From Candidatus Helarchaeota archaeon (GTDB lineage: Archaea; Asgardarchaeota; Lokiarchaeia; Helarchaeales; HEL-GB-A), in NCBI GenBank assembly GCA_016840125.1, contig JAEOSY010000027.1, forward strand, positions 1-20,027: a DNA stretch of 20,027 nucleotides, read 5' to 3'. Made by a program: the position numbers and the translations under genes. Shown piece by piece: positions 1 through 8,139 of this stretch. Under the pieces are notes generated by a model, which made no database searches, was not told the DNA's origin, and saw only the letters and a program-made list of their open reading frames with translations. Within the stretch, counting starts at the first letter, position 1; each line of letters starts with the position of its first letter.

Positions 1-50
1 AAAAATAAGAATGTCATTGTAATCTCTTCCTATAACATTTAAATCTCTAG

Positions 51-575
51 GTAATTCAACAGAGGAGACCAAAAATCCCGAATAATGCACCAAACTTATC
101 CAATGGACCTGAAAGGCAGACTCTTCCAGTCAAAATTCGACAATATAAACCCGATGATAAGAAGAAAGTCCACTCTATTAATCAGCTCTCCTTAGAAATT
201 TCCTTCCGCTATTATTATGACGTATTTCATGAACGGGAACCTGAATTGTTCTTGATAGCGGAATATCAAGATGAAATTGTCGGATTCATTTTAGTGAAGA
301 ACGGTGTTAATTTAGGGGAACCAAAGACTGGACTTATTTATGCGATAGCCGTTGAACCTCAATTTCGAAGTCTGGGTGTGGGTTCTCAATTAGTGAATGC
401 AATTGAAAAAGCTCTCAAAGAAAAGGCAGCTAAGAAATTCTTTTTACATGTAAGAACGGAGAACAAGAGGGGCGTTAAATTCTATGAGCAACTGGGATTT
501 GAAACAATACAAAAAATAGAAAAGTTCTACTCTTGGGGCGAGGATGCTTACCGAATGAGAAAAATACTTGGATAA
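51..575 (+). CDS. RimI-like GNAT N-acetyltransferase, start codon unresolved
   Basis: Acetyl-CoA dependent N-acyltransferase of the GNAT fold, closest in feel to RimI, which acetylates protein N-termini. The core from about 300 to 575 shows the family order: strand GFILVK, strand YAIAVEP, the acetyl-CoA loop R-S-L-G-V-G-S, a helix, strand FFLHVRTEN, and the C-terminal KFYEQLGFE motif. The first canonical in-frame start is TTG at 246, but the frame is open back to 51 and encodes a typical GNAT N-terminus (VKIRQYKPDD at about 129-158, then INQLSLE), so a TTG-246 start would remove strand 1 and helix 1. No ATG, GTG or TTG lies in frame between 51 and 246. ATG triplets at 85 and 103 are in another frame, behind a GAGGAG at 62-67. 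Either a base is missing in the assembly or initiation is non-canonical. It ends immediately before the convergent thiL stop. Family sure, start unsure. Confidence 0.8.
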   Translation, partial: VIQQRRPKIPNNAPNLSNGPERQTLPVKIRQYKPDDKKKVHSINQLSLEISFRYYYDVFHEREPELFLIAEYQDEIVGFILVKNGVNLGEPKTGLIYAIAVEPQFRSLGVGSQLVNAIEKALKEKAAKKFFLHVRTENKRGVKFYEQLGFETIQKIEKFYSWGEDAYRMRKILG

Positions 576-1580
576 CTAATAATTCGCTTTAAATTGATCA
601 TATCCAACCTTTTTAAGTGGTACTAAATCCCCGTTTCTGGTCCTGATCATAATTCTCTTGTCTTTAACTACTTTTCCTACTTGCGTAATTTTTAGACCAA
701 GCTCTTCACACCGTTTCTTTACGAGATTCCATTTTTCAGGTTTAATCGTGAGCACTAATTCGAAATCCTCCCCTATGTATAACGCCAATTCAGGCGGATT
801 CAACATATTTGCTTCTGCAACTTTCTTGACTTCTTCCGTAATAGGGAGTTCAGTTTCGCTGATTATCATACCTTTATCACTTGCTTCTCCGATCTTGTGC
901 AATTCAAATGCAAGACCATCCGTAATATCACCTGCAGATGTGATTGCTCTCAATTTAGATAATTCTAGGGCTTCCCTAAGGCGAGCAATTGGCTCCAACA
1001 CACTATTTAAAATTTTTTCATCTGCGTCTATATTATTTTTTAATAAATACAAACCCAATGCCGCGCTTCCTATCCACCCCGTCACTGCAACGATGTCATT
1101 CTCTTTTGCACCACTGCGTAATAAAATTTCCTCCTCATTAGTAAGTCCGATTGCAGTACCCGCCAAAATAATATCTTCCGTCTGATTAGTATCCCCGCCG
1201 AATACACAGGTGTCATATTCAACTGCACCAGCGTTCAAACCTTTCGCTATTTCAGCAGCTTCTTCAATAGATATATTCCTTGGAAGTCCAATACTAAAAA
1301 CAAGCCCCAACGGCTTAGCACCCATAGCTGCGAGATCGCTGATATTAACGATTACCGCTTTCCGTCCCATTTGAAATAGTGTCATTCTTGGAGGGACATG
1401 AGTCTTTTTTCCTATCAAATCCGTTGTAACTACCATAAGCTGCTTATTACCGAGACTGATTGCTCCTGCATCTTCGTGGATACCTGTAGGATTTGCAACT
1501 CCCATAAACACATGCGGCTGTGTTTTGAAGTATTTCCGAAAGATTTCAATTATTTTAATTTCTGTAATTTCATCTGGCAT
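576..1580 (-). CDS. thiL: Thiamine-monophosphate kinase (ThiL)
   Basis: ATP-dependent phosphorylation of thiamine monophosphate to thiamine diphosphate, last step of the cofactor pathway, cytosolic. About 334 aa, usual length for ThiL of the AIR-synthase/PurM superfamily. Visible motifs in order: E-D-A-G-A-I near residue 36 (family D-D-A-A-x), VTTDLI near 52, GRKAVIVNISDLAAMGA near 72-88, GGDTNQ near 128, and SAGDITDGLAFEL near 216. The frame opens further upstream at a TTG (1613), but the ATG at 1580 (MPDEITE) fits the family better, so I use it. The gene is convergent with the acetyltransferase with no spacer and divergent from the DUF123 gene. SelD, from the same superfamily, lies elsewhere in the window but is clearly distinct. 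Confidence 0.93.
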   Translation of the reverse strand: MPDEITEIKIIEIFRKYFKTQPHVFMGVANPTGIHEDAGAISLGNKQLMVVTTDLIGKKTHVPPRMTLFQMGRKAVIVNISDLAAMGAKPLGLVFSIGLPRNISIEEAAEIAKGLNAGAVEYDTCVFGGDTNQTEDIILAGTAIGLTNEEEILLRSGAKENDIVAVTGWIGSAALGLYLLKNNIDADEKILNSVLEPIARLREALELSKLRAITSAGDITDGLAFELHKIGEASDKGMIISETELPITEEVKKVAEANMLNPPELALYIGEDFELVLTIKPEKWNLVKKRCEELGLKITQVGKVVKDKRIMIRTRNGDLVPLKKVGYDQFKANY

Positions 1581-1645
1581 TTTTTCACTCAATTTAAAAC
1601 AAGGCAGTAACAAATTTAATTCTTAATGAGGATTAGGAGAAAGGT

Positions 1646-2104
1646 ATGACTCGAGGAGTTTACGCCCTAATCATCGAAAACGGCAAAGACCAAAATATTC
1701 AAATTGGGAAATTAGGAATCTTCCCATTTCCGAAGGGATACTATGTGTATGTCGGGAGTGCACTTGGGACAACTTCAAGTAGTTTAGAACATAGACTAAA
1801 ACGGCACCTCTCATCGTTGAAAAAATTATTTTGGCACATAGATTACTTTCTAAATTCAGAATACGTAAAGATCACTTCCATTTTATATACTAATACCCCC
1901 GAACGGAAAGAATGCGCCCTCGCATCAGCTATAGCTCAATTACCGGGCACTAAAACTACAATTTCAGGCTTTGGATCTTCGGATTGTAAAGCTAAATGTG
2001 GTGCCCATCTCTTTTACCTCTCCACAAAACGAAATGAGCTCATTACTCAGTTGGAATCTACGTTCTTGAAGCTCAATCTCACTCCAATTCTTCAATCTCA
2101 ATAG
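1646..2104 (+). CDS. DUF123 GIY-YIG-like (Uri superfamily) endonuclease-type protein
   Basis: 152 aa. Matches the archaeal DUF123 family, a compact relative of GIY-YIG nucleases sometimes fused to endonuclease III. Signs: RGVYALII at the start, the GYYVYVGSA strand standing in for GIY-YIG near residue 31, LEHRLKRHL near 47, the diagnostic FWHIDYFL near 62, and a late C-x3-C (DCKAKCGAHLFY) near 113. Start ATG follows GGAGAAAGGT. The substrate is not known for the family, and DNA repair is an inference. Its last 7 bases overlap the end of the convergent nitroreductase gene. Confidence 0.85.
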   Translation: MTRGVYALIIENGKDQNIQIGKLGIFPFPKGYYVYVGSALGTTSSSLEHRLKRHLSSLKKLFWHIDYFLNSEYVKITSILYTNTPERKECALASAIAQLPGTKTTISGFGSSDCKAKCGAHLFYLSTKRNELITQLESTFLKLNLTPILQSQ

Positions 2105-2622
2105 CTTTCGTGATGAATGAGGTCCTCTAAAGGAATTCGGGGTGTTGGTTTGGGTGTTCGCTTAGGTACCCCTATAGGTATAATCGCCACCGGACGGACG
2201 CCATCTGTCACTTTTAAGATTTTTCTAACTTCAGATTCACTAAAAGCTCCCACCCAACATGCACCATATCCCAACGCCGTTATAGTTAATAGCATAGTTT
2301 GAATAGCTGCGGCTGTATCTTGGATAGAATAAAGATCCACCCCTCGTCTTCCGTACACCACCGCTGACCTCCCCTGATTGGCGCAAACCACCACAACCAC
2401 CGATGCTCTTGCGATAAATCCTTGCCCTAAAGCTGCTTTTGCCAGCGCTTTTTTTATTTCAGTCGTCTTCACCACTACGAAATCCCATGATTGTCGATTT
2501 CCGGCAGACGGCGCTTGAATGGCAGTTTCTAGGATTTGATATAATACCTCATCTGGAATTTTCTCCTCTTTCTTAAAACTGCGAGTTGAACGACGCTTCT
2601 TAACAACCTCAAAAAAATCCAT
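2098..2622 (-). CDS. Nitroreductase-family FMN oxidoreductase
   Basis: Small (174 aa) NAD(P)H:FMN oxidoreductase of the nitroreductase superfamily, working as a homodimer with FMN at the interface. N-terminal VKKRRSTRSFKKE (residues 7-19) carries the arginines that hold FMN phosphate, APSAGNRQSWDFVVV (37-51) is the family signature, and ALGYGACWVGAF (about 115-126) followed by IIPIGVPKRTPKP forms the second FMN contact. The physiological substrate cannot be read from sequence. Start ATG at 2622; the 3' end overlaps the DUF123 gene by 7 bases. Confidence 0.9.
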   Translation of the reverse strand: MDFFEVVKKRRSTRSFKKEEKIPDEVLYQILETAIQAPSAGNRQSWDFVVVKTTEIKKALAKAALGQGFIARASVVVVVCANQGRSAVVYGRRGVDLYSIQDTAAAIQTMLLTITALGYGACWVGAFSESEVRKILKVTDGVRPVAIIPIGVPKRTPKPTPRIPLEDLIHHESY

Positions 2623-2658
2623 TTGTCACACCCAATTTTATTTCCCAATTTAAAGAAT

Positions 2659-2669
2659 AAATATATATT
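2659..2669 (+). promoter_or_regulatory. Putative TATA box of the ubiquitin-like ORF
   Basis: AAATATATATT centred about 26 bases before the ATG at 2690, which would put the transcript start at or next to the start codon (leaderless). There is no Shine-Dalgarno between them, in keeping with this reading. Confidence 0.45.
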
Positions 2670-2689
2670 CTCAGAACAAAATAAAGAAA

Positions 2690-2866
2690 ATGAAAATGAA
2701 ATACACATTTAAAATTGCAGGAGCACCACCGGGCAAAGATATCGTGGAATTAGATATAAATCCGAATGATACCGTCTTGGATATTAAATATAAATTAATA
2801 AAGAAGGCAAACTTGAAAATTCCTCCTCAGAACTTGAAGTTCGTAGTCCAAACCGTAGATGAATGA
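2690..2866 (+). CDS. Ubiquitin-like beta-grasp small protein, C-terminally short
   Basis: 58 aa. Residues 4-50 follow the ubiquitin pattern: a first hairpin (YTFKIAGAPPGKDIVELDI), then P-N-D-T-V-L-D-I-K-Y-K-L-I (compare the ubiquitin segment P-S-D-T-I-E-N-V-K-A-K-I), then IPPQNLKFV (compare IPPDQQRLIF). The reading frame meets TGA at 2864-2866, followed in frame by HLTDFLD and TAA at 2888-2890. HLTDF lines up loosely with the ubiquitin TLSDY segment, so the TGA may interrupt a once longer protein. As it stands the last strand and any C-terminal di-glycine tail are missing, so it could not be conjugated like ubiquitin. Start is the first of two ATGs (2690, 2696). Ubiquitin-like proteins are common in Asgard archaea; this one may be a degraded copy or a short stand-alone domain. 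Confidence 0.6.
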   Translation: MKMKYTFKIAGAPPGKDIVELDINPNDTVLDIKYKLIKKANLKIPPQNLKFVVQTVDE

Positions 2867-2959
2867 CATCTGACAGACTTTTTGGATTAAATTTATTAAT
2901 ACTAAATATTAAATTTTGATAAAACTTTTATTGATTTTGAATTTAGGCTTGGTTTCTTC

Positions 2960-3676
2960 ATGAAAAAATTTGATCTCCACATTCATTCAACCTGTTCCAC
3001 TCATAAAATCTGGGGTATTGATGGGATTAATACCCCTCAAGAAATTGTGGAGATGGCCGTCCGGGTTGGACTTGATGGCATTGCGATAGCCGACCATAAC
3101 ACAGTAAAAGGCTCGAAGATCGCAATTAAATATGTTAAAGAAAAGAATATTTCACTATTAGTAATACCTGCAGCTGAAGTAAGAAGTGAAGTGGGCGATA
3201 TACTCGCTATAGGTATTAATGAGGATATTAAAAAGGGTTTATCTGTACTTGAAACTATTGATGCGATAAAAGATCAAAATGGGATAGCGATTGCTGCCCA
3301 TCCATACAAATATAACACTAAAATTTCAGCAGAACTTAAAAAAATCACTATTGGTAGTCAGTTTGATGCACTCGAAGTATTTAATTCGGATGTCAATATA
3401 AAACGCAATTATAAGGCAAAACTTCTTGCTGAACAATTAAATAAACCCGGCGTGGCAAATAGCGATGCTCATTGTATCAGAAGCCTTGGTTATACATACA
3501 CCAAACTCGACATCGATAATGTCTCTTTAGAAGAGGCATTACGTGCCATACAGAAAAAAAAGATCACGATGCAATGCAAATTTCCCCCTGTTCGCAACGC
3601 GTTTTATTTGTATGCTAAAAAGATCGCGAATATGTTTAAAAAGACGATTGGAAAAGGGAATAAGTCCTGTAAATAA
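2960..3676 (+). CDS. PHP-domain metal-dependent phosphoesterase
   Basis: 238 aa with the full set of PHP metal ligands: DLHIHST (residues 5-11), ADHNT (44-48), a glutamate in AAEVRSE near 70, AAHPYKY near 112 and NSDAH near 170. The family hydrolyses phosphate esters, and short stand-alone members such as this one resemble TrpH-like nucleases and histidinol phosphatases; the actual substrate is unknown. The C-terminal 40 residues are lysine-rich and may be disordered. ATG at 2960 starts directly before the DLHIH strand, so little or nothing is missing. No clear Shine-Dalgarno. Confidence 0.87.
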   Translation: MKKFDLHIHSTCSTHKIWGIDGINTPQEIVEMAVRVGLDGIAIADHNTVKGSKIAIKYVKEKNISLLVIPAAEVRSEVGDILAIGINEDIKKGLSVLETIDAIKDQNGIAIAAHPYKYNTKISAELKKITIGSQFDALEVFNSDVNIKRNYKAKLLAEQLNKPGVANSDAHCIRSLGYTYTKLDIDNVSLEEALRAIQKKKITMQCKFPPVRNAFYLYAKKIANMFKKTIGKGNKSCK

Positions 3677-3691
3677 AAAAAAATCTTCAAC

Positions 3692-4738
3692 TTAACTTTC
3701 AAATTTTATTCCTAAATCTTTCAAAATTTTGTTTGCCTTCGATTTACAGTTTTCTACTTCTTTTTGATTTCCAAATTTCTCGTAAATCTTAGCAAGATAT
3801 AACCAAGATGACGCCGTCAGTTTTGGGTACTTTGCTGCTGTTGCTAGCTCAAGTGATTTTTCAAATTTTCCTTTTGCCTTATGTAACTCTTCCCGTTTAA
3901 AGTGAACTTTTCCAAACCCGATCTCCGCATTAATAATTCCTAAAATTGACTTATGACCTTGGAAATATTTCAAGGCCCGTTTATAATGGTTCTCGGCAAT
4001 GTCAGTTTGCCCCAATTCTAAATAAATATCTCCAAGTGTTGCATTACAATTCGCCTCCCCCTTTTTGTTGTTGTGTTTTTTCATCTGTCGAACTGCCTTC
4101 TCTAGAAGCGATCGCGACTCTGTCAATTTATCTGCATGATAAAAGGCCAAACCCAAGTCAGATAAGGCGCGAGCTTCTCCTCTTCTACCTTTATTCTTTG
4201 GCATTTTCCGATAAAGCTTTAAAGATCTTGAAAAAAAATCTATAGCTTCATCATACTTGTCTAAAAAATCGAAAATCGAGCCAATATCGCCCAAAATATC
4301 AGCTTCCATCTCCTTATTCCTAGTCTGCCTGGCAAGATAGAGCCCTGTTTCATATGCTGCTAATGCATCCTTTATTAAACTGTTTCTAAAATAAAGGCCT
4401 CCAATAATCCCTAAGGTCTCGACTTGAGACTTTTTATCCTTAATTTTCTGAAAGTCAGATAACGCTAATTTAAACGATTGGAGTGCGTCCTTGAATTTAT
4501 CGCTTTTAGAATAAGAGAAGCCCAGCCCCAAATAAGCTTTCGCCCTCATTTTCCCTTCTATCGCTTTGTTATTTACTACTTTTTTCCAGGATTTAATGGC
4601 TTTAGATAGATTGCCTTTCTGGAAAGCTGTAACTGCAATGGCATAAGCTTCTACGGCTTTCTCTTGAGCGATGGTATATAGACCTCCTGAAACAACTAGA
4701 ACAGCTATAAAAGAAGATAATTTAAAGGTTGTTTTTTT
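3692..4738 (-). CDS. Secreted or lipid-anchored TPR-repeat protein, start codon unresolved
   Basis: Tetratricopeptide repeat protein with about seven repeats; typical helix pairs include AYLGLGFSYSKSDKFKDAL, ILGDIGSIFDFLDKYDEAI and ALSDLGLAFYHADKLTES. Such solenoids are protein-binding scaffolds. The first in-frame ATG (4549) lies inside a repeat: the frame stays open upstream and encodes another repeat (AVEAYAIAVTAFQKGNLSKA) preceded by a signal-peptide-like stretch, two lysines then TTFKLSSFIAVLVVSGG, beginning near 4738. No ATG, GTG or TTG lies in frame back to the TAA just beyond. The expected start falls in a run of eight T and seven A (4732-4746), a classic place for an indel error. The 367-aa gene lies immediately upstream on the same strand, so the two may be cotranscribed. 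Confidence 0.78.
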   Translation of the reverse strand, partial: KKTTFKLSSFIAVLVVSGGLYTIAQEKAVEAYAIAVTAFQKGNLSKAIKSWKKVVNNKAIEGKMRAKAYLGLGFSYSKSDKFKDALQSFKLALSDFQKIKDKKSQVETLGIIGGLYFRNSLIKDALAAYETGLYLARQTRNKEMEADILGDIGSIFDFLDKYDEAIDFFSRSLKLYRKMPKNKGRRGEARALSDLGLAFYHADKLTESRSLLEKAVRQMKKHNNKKGEANCNATLGDIYLELGQTDIAENHYKRALKYFQGHKSILGIINAEIGFGKVHFKREELHKAKGKFEKSLELATAAKYPKLTASSWLYLAKIYEKFGNQKEVENCKSKANKILKDLGIKFES

Positions 4739-4787
4739 AAAAAAAAGATGAGAGACGTGAGTTTAAATGTGTCGTCGGTAGAAAGTG

Positions 4788-5891
4788 TTAATTTGAGAGG
4801 AAATCTGGAATAATTAGCTGTCCTGGATGCATTTGTACAAAATTAATCCGCGATCTCGGTTTACTTTTCCGTTGATATCGCCGCCTTCTTCGCCTTGGTC
4901 TTGGTAACATAATACCCCTGTTTGGATTTTTCAACAATTCTTCAACATCGTTGCGCGCTGTTTCTGTCCATAAAGCGTTCGTATAAGGTGTATAACCTAA
5001 TAGTAATTGTACCCCTGAACGGGCGTGTAAAACCCAAAAACTTGGCGATTTGTTTGCGAGATAGACATCCGCTTGAATTATTTGTTCTGTAATATCCACC
5101 AAATTACGTATTCTCCATACACCCCAAAGGCGCGACGGCGTTTCACTAGGCTTTATTAATTTAATAGAGGCAGCGTATTCCTTTTGACGCCCCCCAAAAT
5201 GAAGATTTACTGATTTGCCATCCCAAAAAAGGGAGCGTACTCTATCATCTTTCACTATATAGCTATAATCAATCTCATGAACCAGCTTCTGAAAACTCTT
5301 CCCAGATAATATTACCTTATTATATTCTTCTGAAATATTGTTTTGGAACTGGGGGATCATTGCGTCAAGATCTACAAAGTTCTCAAGTTCACGGTATCCA
5401 TCTTTCCACCATGTTGGCATGTTGATTTTCTTTAAATTATATGCGGCATTATTAAATGCAAACTCTACACCATCTGGATCGATGTAAACCCAGAGATTTC
5501 GGTTATGTAATCTTCTACCATTCAGGTCGCTGATGAAACTCGGATTAAAGTCCACGCTGGTAACACCCTCCTGTCGAATTCTTTCCTTAAACAGACTGTC
5601 TGGAAACCTTATTTTACAGAACGAATGCCCAAATCGTGCGAACCCTTCGAAATCAACGTAATTTTCAGTAACTGTGACGATGGGATCATAATACGCATTC
5701 AAATTTACTCCCGGATGGGCCAGCAAAATCCGGTTTAATTGTAATATTCCTGCGCTGAAGAGCTCTGGATTTAAAATTTTGCTTTCTAGGAACGGAACTG
5801 TCTTGCTAGACTCAAGTAATGGCTCTAAAACGAGTTGATCATCCGAAACAAAACTACCTCGTATCAATTCCTGTTCTAATATTGCTGACAT
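4788..5891 (-). CDS. Hypothetical protein with arginine-rich C-terminal tail
   Basis: 367 aa, not recognised. No signal peptide or membrane segment. The body is a mixed globular protein rich in aromatic residues (MPTWWKDGYREL near 178; SRLWGVWRIRNLVDI near 256; SPSFWVLHARSGVQLLLGYTPY near 284). Residues about 328-349 hold a strongly basic patch with six arginines in a row, then a short hydrophobic end. Such a tail suggests binding to nucleic acid or acidic phospholipid, which is inference. Start ATG at 5891 follows GAGGG with about 9-10 bases spacing. A palindromic TATA-like site lies at 6084-6093, which would give a leader of roughly 170 bases containing a small inverted repeat (6006-6011 with 6025-6030). 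Confidence 0.75.
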   Translation of the reverse strand: MSAILEQELIRGSFVSDDQLVLEPLLESSKTVPFLESKILNPELFSAGILQLNRILLAHPGVNLNAYYDPIVTVTENYVDFEGFARFGHSFCKIRFPDSLFKERIRQEGVTSVDFNPSFISDLNGRRLHNRNLWVYIDPDGVEFAFNNAAYNLKKINMPTWWKDGYRELENFVDLDAMIPQFQNNISEEYNKVILSGKSFQKLVHEIDYSYIVKDDRVRSLFWDGKSVNLHFGGRQKEYAASIKLIKPSETPSRLWGVWRIRNLVDITEQIIQADVYLANKSPSFWVLHARSGVQLLLGYTPYTNALWTETARNDVEELLKNPNRGIMLPRPRRRRRRYQRKSKPRSRINFVQMHPGQLIIPDFLSN

Positions 5892-6127
5892 AATATACTA
5901 CCCTCTTATTATAGAAACGTTACATGGATAGGACTCTAGTTTCTGATAAATTTAGATAAGAAGTAGTAATTTTAAGCAATTCCCCCTATATTAATGTAGT
6001 TTAATCTCTTTGTGTAAATTATTTAAAGAGGTATACCGATAACACAAATGCTTTTAAAAGTCGGCTTCTTTTTTTTAAAAATCCTTATATAAGCAGTTTC
6101 AGTTTTTGAAAAGGCGATTTTTGTCGG

Positions 6128-8041
6128 CTACATTCTATCTGGGACATCAATTCCTAACAGATCTACTAGGATTATCTTTAAAAGGATGTTAATTGCTTGA
6201 ACCAATTGAAGACGCGCTTCCTTCAATTCTGGTGTTGAAGCCTTTAAGACAGGGACTTGATGATAAAATTCATTGAAGTTATCTGCCAATTCAAGAGCGA
6301 AATTTGCAATTTGATGAATATTAAAATTTACAGCAACGTCTTCAATGAGTTGAGGAAATTTCGCACTTAATTTTATTAGTTTAAGTTCAGATTCATGTGT
6401 CAATAAGGATGGATCTGGTTTAGTAACTGGCCCTTCATGTTTACGGAAAATCCCTTGTGTCCTCACGTAGGCATATTGAATATACGGAGCACTCTCTCCT
6501 TCAAAGTTCAGAACATCTTTCCATTTTATAACAATTTTCTTTTCAGGATTGATTTTTGCTATATAATACTTCACCGCTCCGACTCCAATAATTTCAGCGA
6601 TTTCCCTCATCTTTTCTTCTGAAAACTCACTCTCATGACGTTTTTTCACTTCTTCAAGGGCCAGCTCAACTGCTCTATTTAGAGCAGCATCTGCCTCAAA
6701 ACCAATCCAAGTACCTTTTCTTCCACTAAAGGCTTGCTGATCTGGAAGCCACACCCACTTAAAGCTCAGATGATACGAATGTTGATACTCTTTTTCATAA
6801 CCTGTAATTTTTAAAGCGTGATTAACCACTTCTTGCGGGAATTTCTGTTCATAACCAATGACATTGATGGCTAAATCTCCATGACCGAAGCGTTCAAGAT
6901 ATTCACCTTCTTTACTTGTTTCCCACAGATCTTCACCATTTGGTTGTACTCCCCATTTTTTAAATTTGAATTTCCCCTTAACCAGATTCATTTTAAAAAA
7001 GTGTAGACCAATATCTCGCCCTGTATATGTGGCCACTCCATTAGATCTCACAATAATCTTATAGGGTTTTTCCATTTTTTGGTATACTTCCCCAAATTCT
7101 GACATATCAACGACAATACACCCTTTATCCTCCCCTTCTACTACTTTATAGACGTTCTCTGATTTCAGAAGTTTTGTGAGGCTTTCCTCAAAAATGCCAG
7201 AAGCCATTACATCGCTTTCCCATATGAGCAAATTATAAAAAATATTCATGCGCCAAGCAGTTTCTAATTGCCCTTTCAAGGCAGTTTCAACGAGTTTATT
7301 TGCTGTGGGAGCATATTTAGGATTATTATTTTCTAATTTTGCAATAAGCTTTTGAATCTCTTCCTCTAATTTTGGATTCGCTTCAATTTTTTGCGAGGCT
7401 TTCGTGTAAAGTAATCCTAGTTTGAAATCTCCTTTCGCATTAGGGTATTTTTTCTCATAATCCTCATCTTTTATATTTAGCTTACCCCAAGTTAAGACTG
7501 CCACTTGCCTTCCTAAATCATCCATATAATTCTCTATTTCAACATCATATCCTGCCTTTTTTAAAAGCCGTCCCGTAATATCTCCTAAAACTGCACATCT
7601 CATTGTACCCATATGTATTGGCTTAGTTGGATTAGGTGATGTATGCTCTACCACAGCTTTGTGTCCTTTACCAATTGTTAGTGTTCCAAAATTTTCCTGT
7701 AGGAGAATAATCTGCTGAAGAATTTCTTTATTAAAGACTTCCCATTTGATATAAAAATTGAGATATCCTACGCCTGCAACCTCAACTCTCGAGAAAAAGG
7801 GTAGATTAGTTTGATCGATTTCATTCAAAATCATTTCTGCAATCTGGCGTGGGGATTTTTTCAAATGTTTTGCAAGGTTAAAACAAACAGTGGTAGCGAA
7901 ATCTCCTAGTTTCGAATCGGGGGGTTCTTCTAATGTATTCATAATTGCATCCGAAGAGATCTCTTCAATTTCTAACTTTCTTAGGATTCTTTCTATTTCT
8001 AAGACGATCTGAAATTGTAATAGGAACCAGGGATTTTCCAT
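6128..8041 (-). CDS. argS: Arginyl-tRNA synthetase
   Basis: Class I synthetase that charges tRNA-Arg. 637 aa in the usual order: N-terminal additional domain (residues 1-120), Rossmann core with the HIGH-type site PIHMGTMR (141-148, after EHTSPNPTKP), the KMSK-equivalent SGRKGTWIG (439-447), then the DALR anticodon-binding helices (about 515-637) ending LGIDVPDRM as ArgRS proteins do. The missing KMSK lysine is replaced by the SGRKG form known in many archaeal ArgRS. Start ATG 8041 (MENPW); an upstream ATG is out of frame. A GGAGAAGG lies 13 or so bases before the start and a TATA-like CTTATATTTAG further up, so it has its own promoter downstream of psmB. A matching tRNA-Arg lies in this window at 16503. 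Confidence 0.97.
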   Translation of the reverse strand: MENPWFLLQFQIVLEIERILRKLEIEEISSDAIMNTLEEPPDSKLGDFATTVCFNLAKHLKKSPRQIAEMILNEIDQTNLPFFSRVEVAGVGYLNFYIKWEVFNKEILQQIILLQENFGTLTIGKGHKAVVEHTSPNPTKPIHMGTMRCAVLGDITGRLLKKAGYDVEIENYMDDLGRQVAVLTWGKLNIKDEDYEKKYPNAKGDFKLGLLYTKASQKIEANPKLEEEIQKLIAKLENNNPKYAPTANKLVETALKGQLETAWRMNIFYNLLIWESDVMASGIFEESLTKLLKSENVYKVVEGEDKGCIVVDMSEFGEVYQKMEKPYKIIVRSNGVATYTGRDIGLHFFKMNLVKGKFKFKKWGVQPNGEDLWETSKEGEYLERFGHGDLAINVIGYEQKFPQEVVNHALKITGYEKEYQHSYHLSFKWVWLPDQQAFSGRKGTWIGFEADAALNRAVELALEEVKKRHESEFSEEKMREIAEIIGVGAVKYYIAKINPEKKIVIKWKDVLNFEGESAPYIQYAYVRTQGIFRKHEGPVTKPDPSLLTHESELKLIKLSAKFPQLIEDVAVNFNIHQIANFALELADNFNEFYHQVPVLKASTPELKEARLQLVQAINILLKIILVDLLGIDVPDRM

Positions 8042-8139
8042 CGATATACATTCCTTCTCCTTTCTTATCTAAATATAAGGAAGAACGATTGAAATCTGCA
8101 TAAAAGTAAGTTGTTTTGGAATAAAAAGAGAATGAAAAT

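Noticed and set aside
658..1185. Long plus-strand ORF opposite thiL, and similar antisense ORFs elsewhere
   Set aside because: They lie wholly inside well-recognised genes on the other strand, lack family resemblance and Shine-Dalgarno sites.
2864..2890. The UGA in the ubiquitin-like ORF as a second selenocysteine codon
   Set aside because: Only seven sense codons follow, no ubiquitin-like protein has a catalytic Cys there, and I found no ATGA/TGAT hairpin downstream, only AT-rich inverted repeats.
6084..6093. Palindromic CTTATATAAG as the promoter of a small RNA gene
   Set aside because: No conserved box C/D, tRNA-like or other structured RNA could be recognised on either strand in 5892-6127; it is more simply the promoter of the gene ending at 4788.
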